A model generated the notes under the pieces. That model ran no database searches and was not told where the DNA came from. It saw only the letters and a list, made by a program, of their open reading frames with translations. A stretch of 64,000 nt of DNA from Thalassospira xiamenensis M-5 = DSM 17429 (GTDB lineage: Bacteria > Pseudomonadota > Alphaproteobacteria > Rhodospirillales > Thalassospiraceae): the NCBI RefSeq assembly GCF_000300235.2, contig NZ_CP004388.1:291501-355500 (forward strand). Direction: 5' to 3'. Below, one piece after another: positions 20,244-31,768 of the stretch (positions are counted from its first letter, which is position 1; every line of letters starts with the position of its first letter). The position numbers and the translations under genes were made by a program.

Positions 20244-21086
20244 TCAGTTCTGATATTTGGACTGCCACCAGTCGAGCCCGTCCGGGCCGAGGTAATCCTG
20301 AAAGATGGTGGCAAGGCGGCCATCATTGCGCATTTCGCGGATGATCTGGTCATAGCGTTTGAGAAACGCGTCCTTGTCCGGGTAATCCGACGCCTTTGAA
20401 AACACGTTATAATAGGGCGCGCGGCGAAGCGGCGGATAGATGAAGGCGATTTTTTCGCGTTGCCCGTTGCGCAGGGTTTCGTAAAGCGTGCTGAGGTAAT
20501 TGACCGGCACGACATCAAAACGGTTTTCCAGCAGCATCGGGATCAGCAGATCGTTTTTGGCGACGATTTCGATATCAAGCCCGGATTGCCAGAAGGTATC
20601 GGTATAGGAATATTCCGCTGCCGCCCCGACGCGGTGGCGCGCCAGATCGGAAAAATTATCGAAGGTGATCCGGTCCCGGTCTTCAATCCGCACGGCAAAG
20701 CGCCAATCGAGCAGAAGATGGGCTTCGTCGGGATAGTGCAGATACTGGCTGCGTTCGGCGTTTTGCGACAGGGTCAGGATAATGTCGCTGCTGCCGGTCT
20801 GGGCATTGTGCAAAAGGCGGCGGCCATTATCGACAAGCTGAAAGCGGTAATCGGTGATGCCCATATCGTTGAGCACTTCGGTCATGATGTCGATATCAAT
20901 GCCACGCGGATCACGGTCGACCATCCATTTCAGCGGGGCTTCGGACAGGCCTTCGATGATCAGGGTGCGGGCAGGGGCGGTGGTTGAAAAGACCGCAATC
21001 AACAATGCCGCGATCAGGGTACATTTACCCGGCAGGTGATATCGGAACGACCCCGCCAAAAGCACGAAATCCCGGCATCGCGCCAT
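20244..21086 (-). CDS. Orphan periplasmic solute-binding protein (SBP_bac_3-like)
   Basis: A 280-residue exported protein. A basic N-region of about 20 residues precedes the hydrophobic TLIAALLIAVFS and a cleavage site near APARTL. The mature part fits the amino acid-type binding-protein fold: GIDIDIMTEVLNDMGI near the start, GSSDIILTLSQNAERSQYLHYP, and a C-terminal domain ending FLKRYDQIIREMRNDGRL. No permease or ATPase gene is adjacent, so it may sense rather than transport, or serve a distant transporter. GGGAGA lies upstream of the ATG. Confidence 0.8.
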   Translation of the reverse strand: MARCRDFVLLAGSFRYHLPGKCTLIAALLIAVFSTTAPARTLIIEGLSEAPLKWMVDRDPRGIDIDIMTEVLNDMGITDYRFQLVDNGRRLLHNAQTGSSDIILTLSQNAERSQYLHYPDEAHLLLDWRFAVRIEDRDRITFDNFSDLARHRVGAAAEYSYTDTFWQSGLDIEIVAKNDLLIPMLLENRFDVVPVNYLSTLYETLRNGQREKIAFIYPPLRRAPYYNVFSKASDYPDKDAFLKRYDQIIREMRNDGRLATIFQDYLGPDGLDWWQSKYQN

Positions 21087-21154
21087 ATATTGTCTCCCGT
21101 CATGCTTGCGGGTTATGGATAGCCCAGATTTTTAAATTCCATGGATAAGATTTG

Positions 21155-21475
21155 ATGACGAATGTTAAAAATTCAACAAGCGTGAGCGAAAGCCAGCAAA
21201 GCATATGTGACTGGGCCGAAAAGATTTTTGGCCCGGTGGCCGATCCCCGTGCGCTTGTTACGCGTGCGATGACGGAGATGAAGGAACTTGATGAGGCGGT
21301 TGTTGACCGCGATCTTTCGGAAATCGGGCGCGAAGCGGCGGATGTGATGATTTTGCTGTATCGGCTGGTCGATCAGTTCGGTCTGGACCTTGATCACGAA
21401 GTGCAGGCGAAAATGGCGATCAACCGGGCGCGGCAATGGTCGGCCAAGGGCGATGGCACCGGGTCGCATATCTAG
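21155..21475 (+). CDS. MazG-like nucleotide pyrophosphohydrolase domain protein
   Basis: A 106-residue all-helical protein. The metal-binding pattern of MazG-type NTP pyrophosphohydrolases is seen as EMKELDEAV and, after a short spacer, EIGREAADVMILLYRL, followed by AKMAINRARQW. Such proteins remove pyrophosphate from (often noncanonical) dNTPs or related nucleotides. The start is ATG 21155, one codon after a TTG. The gene is divergent from the orphan binding protein and stands alone. It is one of the smallest forms of the superfamily; the substrate cannot be assigned. Confidence 0.75.
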   Translation: MTNVKNSTSVSESQQSICDWAEKIFGPVADPRALVTRAMTEMKELDEAVVDRDLSEIGREAADVMILLYRLVDQFGLDLDHEVQAKMAINRARQWSAKGDGTGSHI

Positions 21476-21532
21476 GGTCCTGACCCTGATTGGCGGATCG
21501 GGCCACCGGTAGGGTGACCCGAGGTGATGATA

Positions 21533-22018
21533 TCAGTTGGCGCTGTAGACCTTGCTGGACTTGCTGGTGAGCCAGGCCGGGATGGATTGCTTTTTGGTGC
21601 CGACGGTGGCGCTGTTGAAATTGTCGGCTTCGAGATAGACGTGGATGGGGCTGATGCCCTCGGCACTCATCCAGCTATCGGATGGTACGTCTTCGGCCGG
21701 GGTTTCGGACAGCGGGGCGGTCACGGCATCGCAGGCGATTTTGTAAACCGTGGTTTTACCGCCGAATGCATTGAGGCGGCTATCAGCCATGGCCCTGTAA
21801 TCCGCCGATGTCAGATCGACAAAAACGGAAATTGCGGTTCCGGCCTGATCCTGATCATCGTAATAGGCGCGCGAGGCGGATGGCACGAAGGGGTTGGCGG
21901 TGCCGGTTTCGACAAAACGGAAATAGCCGGTGCTACACGCGAAGGCGTTGATCGGAAGCAGCAGGGCAAGGCCTGCAATCAGCAGGCCGGCCAGAGGGGA
22001 CATCGAGGGCAGTTTCAT
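21533..22018 (-). CDS. Secreted protein of unknown function
   Basis: I do not recognise the family. The 161-residue product has a clear signal peptide (PLAGLLIAGLALLLPINAFA), with cleavage likely before CSTGYFRF. The mature domain has two or three cysteines (the first at the new N-terminus, IACDAV), many aromatic and acidic residues, and no membrane helix. A cysteine directly after the cleavage site might suggest a lipoprotein, but the preceding INAFA is a poor lipobox. AAGGAGG precedes the ATG, so it is certainly translated. It converges with the MazG-like gene. Confidence 0.72.
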   Translation of the reverse strand: MKLPSMSPLAGLLIAGLALLLPINAFACSTGYFRFVETGTANPFVPSASRAYYDDQDQAGTAISVFVDLTSADYRAMADSRLNAFGGKTTVYKIACDAVTAPLSETPAEDVPSDSWMSAEGISPIHVYLEADNFNSATVGTKKQSIPAWLTSKSSKVYSAN

Positions 22019-22444
22019 TTGAACCTCCTTGGGGATGACATGGGTGTCCCGAATTGACGCCGGGAAGGTTCGAATGTGATGTCGATTACACTTTTTGATC
22101 GGAAAAAGCGGTTATCGATCAGGGGTTGTACGGACGGCATCGTCGAAAAAATCGGGGATTCGTTCCTTAAAGGTGATTTCCCAAAGACAGAATCCGCCGA
22201 TGGCGGGAGAGGCGGCATTATAAAATAGTTGTAAAAAGCCTCGAAACGCGAGCGATCCGGGGCTGTTTTGCCCCAACTTCAGTAAAGAATGAAAAAGACC
22301 GCCCAAATGGCGTTGCGCGGGGGTTGCCCCTGTCATGGACATGTGATACCAAACGCTCGCTTCTCGGCGGGAACACCTTCCGAGAGACCATTTTTTTATA
22401 CGTATCCGAGTCGTTCTCATAACCAGAATTGAGGGCTTTCACCG
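22019..22444. other. Leader and promoter region of the ATP synthase operon
   Basis: About 430 bases between a divergent secreted-protein gene and atpH, with no supported open frame. It contains a short stem TCTCGG / CCGAGA (22362-22385) followed by GACCATTTTTTT, a terminator-like element 50-80 bases before atpH that could act as an attenuator or end a short RNA. Confidence 0.4.
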
Positions 22445-23001
22445 GTGTCCCAAAATACTGCCGCGACCGGGCTTCAAGGGCGTTACGCCACAGCATTATT
22501 CGAATTGGCCCAGTCGGCCGATGCGCTTGATGCTGTCAAAAGCGATCTTGAATTGCTCGACCAGGCCATCGTCGAAAGCGATGACCTGCGGAATGTGCTC
22601 CGTAGTCCCGTGATTTCCCGGGATGTGCAGGCCAAGGCAATGGCGGCCCTTCTGGACAAGCTTGGCGTTTCCGAGTTGACCAAGAAGACCGTTGGCGTTC
22701 TGTGTCAGAAACGCCGCCTTTTCGTTCTGCCGGATGTTATCAGTTCCTACCTTTCCATGCTCTCAGCTTTCAAAGGCGAAGTGACCGCACAGGTGACGTC
22801 GGCTTCCGAGCTGAAGAAAGAGCAAATCGAAGCCGTTACCGGCGCTCTTAAAGAAGTTGTCGGTGCCACTGTCAAAGTGGACCTGAATGTCGATCCGGCG
22901 GTTCTTGGCGGCCTTGTCGTCAAGGTCGGTTCCCGGGTTTTTGATGCCTCGCTTCGTACCAAATTGCAGAAGCTCGAGCTCGCTATGAAAGGGGTTGCGT
23001 G

Positions 23002-23002
<1 letters not shown>
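22445..23002 (+). CDS. atpH: ATP synthase F1 delta subunit
   Basis: Stalk (OSCP-like) subunit that joins F1 to the peripheral stalk, 185 residues, starting at GTG 22445. Family features are [15 protein letters not shown] at the N-terminus, the helical repeat region with [16 protein letters not shown], and the C-terminal [20 protein letters not shown]. It is the first gene of atpHAGDC. The F0 genes (atpI, B, E, F) are not in the window, as is usual for alphaproteobacteria, where F0 and F1 are in separate operons. The stop codon overlaps the start of atpA (TGATG). Confidence 0.96.
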
Positions 23003-24534
<1,532 letters not shown>

Positions 24535-24564
24535 GTCTGAAATTTAGGCGAAGGAGGAAACGCA

Positions 24565-25455
24565 ATGGCTAGTTTGAAGGATCTGCGCTCGCGCATTGCC
24601 AGCGTCAAATCGACGAAGAAAATTACTTCGGCGATGAAGATGGTGGCGGCCTCCAAGCTCCGCCGTTCGCAGGATGCAGCAGAAGCAGCCCGTCCCTATG
24701 CGGATCGCATGGGGACGATGCTGGGACGGCTTGCAGCCGCGGTTGGTGGCGCACAGGGGGCACCGAAGCTTCTGGCAGGTACCGGCAAGGATGATGTGCA
24801 TCTGCTCGTCGTCTTTACCGCGGACCGTGGCCTTTGCGGTGGTTTCAACGCATCGATCATCAAAGCGACCCGTATCAAGGTCCGCGCCCTTCGCGCGGCT
24901 GGCAAAACGGTGAAGCTGATCTGTGTTGGCCGCAAGGGTGCCGATGCGCTCAAGCGTGAATTTGGTGACGCGATTGTCGCCCGGTATACTGGCGTCGAAG
25001 GCAAGAAGGGGATTGATTTCTCTGCTGCTACCGACGTTGCTGACAAAGTTCTGGCGCTGTACGAAGAAGGCGAATTTGACGTCTGCTCGATCTTCTATAA
25101 CAAGTTCGTGTCAGCAATTTCGCAAGTTGTGACCGAACAGCAGCTGGTACCGTTCGCGGTGCCGGAAGCCGACGGGCAGGAAGAAGCTACCGGTTCTTCT
25201 GCGGTTTATGAATATGAACCGTCCGAAGAAGCCATTCTGGCTGATCTGCTGCCGCGTAATGTCGGGGTCCAGATTTTCGGTGCGATGCTGGAAAGCAGTG
25301 CATCCGAGCACGGTGCGCGTATGTCCGCGATGGATAACGCAACCCGCAATGCCGGCGATATGATCGACCGACTGAGCATCCAGTACAACCGCTCACGTCA
25401 GGCCCAGATCACCAACGAACTGATTGAAATCATTTCCGGCGCCGAGGCTTTGTAA
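24565..25455 (+). CDS. atpG: ATP synthase F1 gamma subunit
   Basis: Rotor shaft subunit, 296 residues. The N-terminal helix is [20 protein letters not shown] with [14 protein letters not shown]; the Rossmann-like middle is [17 protein letters not shown]; and the C-terminal helix ends [22 protein letters not shown], the gamma signature. A good ribosome binding site (AGGAGG, 24552-24557) lies 7 bases before ATG. An extra acidic stretch ([25 protein letters not shown], here described as residues around 197-222) is a loop variable in the family. Confidence 0.98.
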   Translation: MASLKDLRSRIASVKSTKKITSAMKMVAASKLRRSQDAAEAARPYADRMGTMLGRLAAAVGGAQGAPKLLAGTGKDDVHLLVVFTADRGLCGGFNASIIKATRIKVRALRAAGKTVKLICVGRKGADALKREFGDAIVARYTGVEGKKGIDFSAATDVADKVLALYEEGEFDVCSIFYNKFVSAISQVVTEQQLVPFAVPEADGQEEATGSSAVYEYEPSEEAILADLLPRNVGVQIFGAMLESSASEHGARMSAMDNATRNAGDMIDRLSIQYNRSRQAQITNELIEIISGAEAL

Positions 25456-25473
25456 GCGGGTCGCAGGAACTAA

Positions 25474-26925
<1,452 letters not shown>

Positions 26926-26967
26926 GGCAGCTTCGGTCCCCCTTCCCATACGGGAGAGAGGACTGTC

Positions 26968-27372
26968 ATGACTGATACGACTGTATTGGAACTTGTTTCG
27001 CCGTCTGCCCTGCTCAAATCCGAGCCGGTCGAGATGGTCGTTGTTCCGGGCACGGACGGGAATTTTGGCGTGCTGCCGAAGCATTCGCCGATGATCTCGA
27101 CCATTCGCCCCGGTGTCATCGACATCTATGCAGGTGGCAAGGTTTCCGAACGTATCTTCGTTGCCGGTGGCGTCGCCGAGGTTAACCCCGAGCGTTGCAC
27201 CATTCTGGCCGAAGAAGCGGTTCCGGTTTCCGATATCAAGGCCGATGAAGCCCAGGCACGTCTTGAGACCGCGCAGGCGGACCTGAAGGCGGCAACCACG
27301 GCGCATGACAAGGCGAATGCCGAGCGTGCGCTTGAGGTTGCCCGTGCGCAGATTGCCGCACTGTCCAACTGA
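26968..27372 (+). CDS. atpC: ATP synthase F1 epsilon subunit
   Basis: Central stalk subunit that couples rotation and inhibits hydrolysis, 134 residues. The N-terminal beta-sandwich contains EMVVVPGTDGNFGVLPKHSP and GGKVSERIFVAGGVAEVN. The C-terminal helical hairpin is ADEAQARLETAQADLKAA to ALEVARAQIAALSN. It is the last gene of atpHAGDC, with a strong terminator 24 bases beyond its stop. AGAGAGGA precedes the ATG. Confidence 0.97.
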   Translation: MTDTTVLELVSPSALLKSEPVEMVVVPGTDGNFGVLPKHSPMISTIRPGVIDIYAGGKVSERIFVAGGVAEVNPERCTILAEEAVPVSDIKADEAQARLETAQADLKAATTAHDKANAERALEVARAQIAALSN

Positions 27373-27395
27373 TCATCGATCTTCGACTTTGTTAA

Positions 27396-27436
27396 AAAGG
27401 CCGCTGTTGTGCAGACAGCGGCCTTTCTGCTTTTGG
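27396..27436 (+). terminator. Rho-independent terminator of atpHAGDC
   Basis: A perfect 12-bp stem AAAGGCCGCTGT / ACAGCGGCCTTT with a 7-base loop (27396-27426) is followed by CTGCTTTT. It lies directly after atpC and is the best terminator on the plus strand in this region. Confidence 0.88.
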
Positions 27437-27494
27437 CATGTCAGAAGGGCTGATCGGGAAAGTATGATGGGGGTAGCCGCAACCGGCGGCGGGA

Positions 27495-27941
27495 TCAGGG
27501 GGACGGGGTCAGGGCAAGACCGAGCCAGAAAGATTCGATCATCTTCATCAGTTCGATGAATTCCGTGACATCGACCGGTTTGCGCAGATAGCAGTTCGCC
27601 CCCGCCGCATAGCACAGATCCACATCATGTTCGGCCCCCGACGTGGTCAGTACGATCACAGGGATCGAGGCGGATGACGGATCATTCCGGATTTCGCGCA
27701 GCATTTCGCGGCCATCCTTGCGGGGCATGTTCAGGTCCAGCAGGATCAGGCGGGGCCTTGGCGCATTGCGATAAGGGCCATCCTGTTGCAGGAACTGGCG
27801 CGCGGTCATCGCATCCTTGACGTGATGCAGCGTAACCGGGTGGGTGAATTCACGGAGCGCTTCCTGAACCAATCGGGCGTCGCCCGGATTGTCTTCTATC
27901 AGCAGCAAATTGCTTACGGCCCCGCTTGCACCGGCGATCAT
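27495..27941 (-). CDS. Single-domain response regulator (CheY/Rcp1-like)
   Basis: A 148-residue receiver domain with no output domain. The acidic pocket is LLIEDNPGD, the phospho-acceptor is D in LILLDLNMPRKDG (about residue 69), the switch threonine is VIVLTTSG, and the conserved lysine is YLRKPVD. The insert between the first strand and the acceptor, and the LNMPRKDGREML sequence, resemble Rcp1-type regulators that partner phytochrome-like histidine kinases. No kinase gene is near, so its partner is encoded elsewhere. Two direct repeats lie 70-125 bases upstream. Confidence 0.9.
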   Translation of the reverse strand: MIAGASGAVSNLLLIEDNPGDARLVQEALREFTHPVTLHHVKDAMTARQFLQQDGPYRNAPRPRLILLDLNMPRKDGREMLREIRNDPSSASIPVIVLTTSGAEHDVDLCYAAGANCYLRKPVDVTEFIELMKMIESFWLGLALTPSP

Positions 27942-28213
27942 GCGACGTCCTTATTCTTTTGGATGGGGAATGTCGGAAACTCCCCCTTTTGATAGATGAG
28001 AATTATAGTCAATCTTTTAGGGGAATTGAAGAAAAAGACAGAATAAATTCAATCTTTTAGGGGGAAAGTTTGAAATTTCTGAATCCGGTTCACTTTTTCA
28101 ACGGGTCAAATTTGAGGAAACAGAACGCCAAATCAATAGGATACAGGCGAAAGTTTGATCAAAATACTATCCTTGCGTATTGTTTGGCTGGCTGCATTCG
28201 TATGGGTGTAAAC
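27942..28213. other. Upstream region of the response regulator
   Basis: About 270 bases without a supported gene. It carries two copies of TCAATCTTTTAGGGG (28009-28023 and 28049-28063), 40 bases apart. A 65-codon plus-strand frame starting at TTG 28070 has a purine-rich site but no coding character, so I leave it out. Confidence 0.4.
28009..28063. repeat. Two direct repeats upstream of the response regulator
   Basis: TCAATCTTTTAGGGG occurs at 28009 and again at 28049. Starts 40 bases apart put them close to four helical turns, on the same face of the DNA. This is compatible with paired sites for a transcription factor acting on the minus-strand response regulator gene. Confidence 0.45.
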
Positions 28214-28247
28214 AGAAAAAACGCACCGCGATTTTTCACGGTGCGTT
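28214..28247 (-). terminator. Rho-independent terminator of ccmF-ccmI
   Basis: On the minus strand the stem AACGCACCG / CGGTGCGTT with a 10-base loop runs into TTTTTTCTGTTT. It is 65 bases past the ccmI stop. Confidence 0.85.
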
Positions 28248-28312
28248 CGATTCTGGGTGATGAATGATGGTGGCCGTTTGGGGCCGGTCATGCCGCACGG
28301 GGCGGCACGTGG

Positions 28313-29572
28313 TCAATTCGCAGGGATGCCCAGTTCATCGGCCAACCCGGCAAAGCGGGTCAGAAGATCGGTATCATCGGAAAATACCTGTCGGGCATTG
28401 TCATAGGCCTGCTTTGCCTGATCGGGTTGGCCGATCACCATATAGGCGCGGATCAGACGGGCCCAGCCTTCGGGGTTTTCCGGGTTTTCCGCCAGCTTGT
28501 CGGCCAGCTGGGACACCATGCCAAGGATCATTTCCTGACGTTCTTCGGGCGACATTTCGGCGGCTGCTTCCATGTCTTCGCGCGAGGGTCCCCCAGGCCC
28601 GGCAGGGGCGTTTGAGGCCATTGGCGGGGTGATCTTGATCCGGCCGGTAATGTCGATCCCCTGGGCGAGGGCGGCTTCGTCGATCCGGGCCAGCACCATC
28701 GGAAGCCATCCGGCATCGGACGGCGCACCATTCACCAGCACGATCCAGCGATCAATCGCGGCAGCGACATTGCCGTTCTGCGCATCGGCAAGACCGAGGA
28801 AATACTGGATGCGGGGGTCCTCGCTGCCGGATTGGGCGGCTTCTTCGAGTGCGCCGCGGGCGATTGTGTTGACCTGGCCGTTATTCGCCCGGATGACGCT
28901 TTCGGCATACATCGCCAGATAATCACCATCGCGACCGGATTGCTTGACCGCTTCGAGGAAGGCGGTCTGGGCTTCTTCGGCGCGCCCAAGCGCCATCAGA
29001 CTGGCACCAAGCAGTTCCCAGCCCTTGAGGTCATCGGGATTTTCAAGCAGGCGGTTTGACAGGTCCTGTACGGCGCGGTTCAGCGCGTCATTGCGGCTGG
29101 CGTCATTTTCGCTGGCCTGCCGGGCGGCCATGATTTCGTCAGTACGGCTGGCCATGGGGCGATCACGAAGGTCGGGGCGGCCAAGATCCAGATAAAGGCC
29201 GATACCGCCGACAAACAGAAGCAGGGTAAAGATCGCAACAGCCGGGCGCAGGCGGGAGATGCGCGTTGCGGCCTCGCCGGATTGCTGGCGGGTGCTGATG
29301 CGCTGATCGGTGGCAAGGATGCGGCGCTGGACTTCGGTGCGGGCGGCGTCGGCCTGTTCGCCGGTCAGAACGCCGCGTTCGATGTCGCGGCCGATTTCGG
29401 CAAGCTGGTCGCGGTAAACCGCAAGATCGCGTTGCAGTTCGTCTTCGTCCATGTCGGCAAGGTGATCATCACCCGCATCGGCACTGGCGGAACGCGCATT
29501 TCGCAAGATCGGCCAGAGGACGTAACCCGCCACCAGAGCCGTCAAGGCGCCAAGAACAATCCAGATGGTCAT
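28313..29572 (-). CDS. ccmI: Cytochrome c maturation protein CcmI
   Basis: Apocytochrome c chaperone of System I, 419 residues from ATG 29572 (MTIWIVLGALTALVAGYVLWPIL). A longer open frame to 29740 overlaps ccmF and is not used. Two membrane segments (residues 1-24 and about 93-113, FTLLLFVGGIGLYLDL) flank a cytoplasmic leucine-zipper-like segment (ELQRDLAVYRDQLAEIGRDI). A large periplasmic TPR region follows (NPDDLKGWELLGASLMALG, NPEGWARLIRAYMVIG). It follows ccmF by 8 bases. The usual partner genes ccmE, ccmG and ccmH are not next to it. Confidence 0.92.
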   Translation of the reverse strand: MTIWIVLGALTALVAGYVLWPILRNARSASADAGDDHLADMDEDELQRDLAVYRDQLAEIGRDIERGVLTGEQADAARTEVQRRILATDQRISTRQQSGEAATRISRLRPAVAIFTLLLFVGGIGLYLDLGRPDLRDRPMASRTDEIMAARQASENDASRNDALNRAVQDLSNRLLENPDDLKGWELLGASLMALGRAEEAQTAFLEAVKQSGRDGDYLAMYAESVIRANNGQVNTIARGALEEAAQSGSEDPRIQYFLGLADAQNGNVAAAIDRWIVLVNGAPSDAGWLPMVLARIDEAALAQGIDITGRIKITPPMASNAPAGPGGPSREDMEAAAEMSPEERQEMILGMVSQLADKLAENPENPEGWARLIRAYMVIGQPDQAKQAYDNARQVFSDDTDLLTRFAGLADELGIPAN

Positions 29573-29580
29573 TGAGAATC

Positions 29581-31560
29581 CTATTCGGCGGGTACGGTGT
29601 GAACCGTTTTGGTGGAGCGGGCAGGGGCACCGACGCGATAACGACGATCGGAGAGCGACATCAGACCACCCAGCACCATGATGATGCCACCGGCCCACAT
29701 CCACGGGATCATCGGTTTGACATAGAAGCGCGTCACCCATTTGCCGCTGGCGTCTTCATCGCCGATGACAGCATAGATATCGCCGGTGAAACCGGACCGG
29801 ATTCCGGCCTCGGTCGTGGGCATGCCTTCGACGGTGTAGACGCGCTTTTCCGGGGTAAGCGTTATGGTGCGTTCGCCCGGGGTTGCGATGGTGATGGTGG
29901 CCTCGCGGGCGAAGAAGTTCGGCCCCTGATATTCGCGAAGGCTGCTGAGTGTGAAGGTATGGCCCGAAACAACCGTGCTTTCACCGATGGCAAGCGATTG
30001 AACCGATTCTTCTGTCCATGCCTGTGATCCGGTGATCCCGGCAATGACAATCGCCATCCCGGCATGAGCCAGCATGGTGCCGTGTGCCGAGCGTGGCAGA
30101 TTGCGCATCCGGCGGAAGCTGGTCGAGAGCGGTTCGCGGAAAAGCTTGATCCGTCCGGCCCATTCCAGCATCGTTCCAACAAACAGCCAGATCGCCAGCC
30201 CCATGCCAAACAGGGCAAAGGCCGGACCACCGGCAAGCCAGTAGGTGACGATCAGAACGAGGATCACGGCGGCAATGGCGATTTTGAGCTTGCCCAGAAC
30301 CGCAAACAGATCGGCGCGTTTCCACGGCATCATCGGCCCGAATGCCATGGCAATGATCAGGGGCGTCATGATCGGAACGAAGGTGGAATTGAAGAACGGC
30401 GCGCCGACCGAAATCTTTTCACCGGTCAGGGTTTCAAGCAGCAGCGGATAAAGGGTGCCGAGCAGCACCATGGCCGCGGCAATCGAGAGCAGCACGTTGT
30501 TGAAAACAAGTGCGCCTTCGCGCGAGATCGGCTGAAACAGACCGCCGCCCTTCAGGGTTGGGGCGCGCCACGCATAAAGGGCGAGAGACCCGCCCACCGT
30601 CAGGCACAGCAGGAACAGGATAAACACCCCGCGCGTCGGATCGGTGGCAAAGGCATGAACCGATGTCAGCGCGCCCGACCGCACCAGGAAGGTGCCCAGC
30701 AGCGAGAAGGAAAAGGCCAGGATTGAGAGGAAGATCGTCCAGCTTTTGAGCGCGTCGCGTTTTTCAACGACAATCGCCGAATGCAAAAGCGCGGTTCCCG
30801 CCAGCCACGGCATGAAGGATGCGTTTTCCACCGGGTCCCAGAACCACCAGCCGCCCCAGCCGAGTTCGTAATAGGCCCACCAGGAGCCAAGCCCGATCCC
30901 GGCGGTCAGGAACATCCATGCGGCCAGCGTCCAGGGACGGACCCAGCGTGCCCATGCCGGATCAACCCGGCCTTCGATGAGTGCGGCAACCGCAAAGGCA
31001 AAGGCCACCGAGAAACCGACATAGCCGAGATAAAGGAACGGCGGATGAATGGCGATGCCAGGGTCCTGAAGCAGCGGGTTCATGCCTTCGCCGTTGAGCG
31101 GCGGATTAATCACGCGCTCGAACGGGTTAGACGTCAGAAGGATGAACAGCAGAAAGCCGAGCGCAATCAGCCCCATGACGCCAACGACGCGCGCCAGAAG
31201 GCTTGGCGGCAGATTCTGGCCAAAGCCAGCGACCGCGGCCGAAAACAGGGTCAGGATCATCACCCAGAGCAGCATCGAGCCTTCGTGGTTGGCCCAGACC
31301 CCAGTGATTTTATAGATCAGCGGTTTGGAGGTGTGGCTGTTGGCGACCACATTGACGACCGAGAAATCGGATGTGACATAGGCATATGTCAGGGCGGCAA
31401 AGCTTGTACCGACAAGGGCAAAGCAGGCAATCGCCAGACGTGGCGCAATTTTCAGAAGTGCGGCATCACGCCGGGACGCAGCCAGAAACGGGATGGTCGA
31501 CTGTGCCATTGCCACCACCAGTGACAGCACCAAGGCATAATGTCCGATTTCAACAATCAT
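29581..31560 (-). CDS. ccmF: Heme lyase CcmF, cytochrome c maturation
   Basis: Inner-membrane heme lyase of System I, 659 residues with about 15 membrane helices. The WWD heme-handling domain is visible (GSWWAYYELGWGGWWFWDP then VENASFMPWLAGTALLHS), as are the histidine-bearing VWANHEGSMLLW segment and the conserved region SLLGTFLVRSGALTSVHAF. The C-terminal periplasmic domain ends with a membrane helix (MIPWMWAGGIIMVLGGLMSL). The gene starts the two-gene operon ccmF-ccmI and is divergent from the metal efflux gene. Confidence 0.96.
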   Translation of the reverse strand: MIVEIGHYALVLSLVVAMAQSTIPFLAASRRDAALLKIAPRLAIACFALVGTSFAALTYAYVTSDFSVVNVVANSHTSKPLIYKITGVWANHEGSMLLWVMILTLFSAAVAGFGQNLPPSLLARVVGVMGLIALGFLLFILLTSNPFERVINPPLNGEGMNPLLQDPGIAIHPPFLYLGYVGFSVAFAFAVAALIEGRVDPAWARWVRPWTLAAWMFLTAGIGLGSWWAYYELGWGGWWFWDPVENASFMPWLAGTALLHSAIVVEKRDALKSWTIFLSILAFSFSLLGTFLVRSGALTSVHAFATDPTRGVFILFLLCLTVGGSLALYAWRAPTLKGGGLFQPISREGALVFNNVLLSIAAAMVLLGTLYPLLLETLTGEKISVGAPFFNSTFVPIMTPLIIAMAFGPMMPWKRADLFAVLGKLKIAIAAVILVLIVTYWLAGGPAFALFGMGLAIWLFVGTMLEWAGRIKLFREPLSTSFRRMRNLPRSAHGTMLAHAGMAIVIAGITGSQAWTEESVQSLAIGESTVVSGHTFTLSSLREYQGPNFFAREATITIATPGERTITLTPEKRVYTVEGMPTTEAGIRSGFTGDIYAVIGDEDASGKWVTRFYVKPMIPWMWAGGIIMVLGGLMSLSDRRYRVGAPARSTKTVHTVPAE

Positions 31561-31768
31561 AAGTGGGCCTGTTGTTTGCTCTTATCCGCCTGCCGGGCTG
31601 ATATAGTCGCTTCGGTCTGGTTTGAAAACCTTGCGGAATATCAAATATGCGCTATTTGCTGCACAGGCGAAGGTCAAAATATGGCAATAGTCATTACATA
31701 TTACGCCAATTCACGATATAAAACCGCAATCAGCGAGCGGAAAATTGAAGACCAAGGGTCTGTAGAAC

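Noticed and set aside
28070..28267. 65-codon plus-strand frame with TTG start and purine-rich site
   Set aside because: It has no coding character, and its 3' end runs through the terminator of ccmF-ccmI on the other strand.
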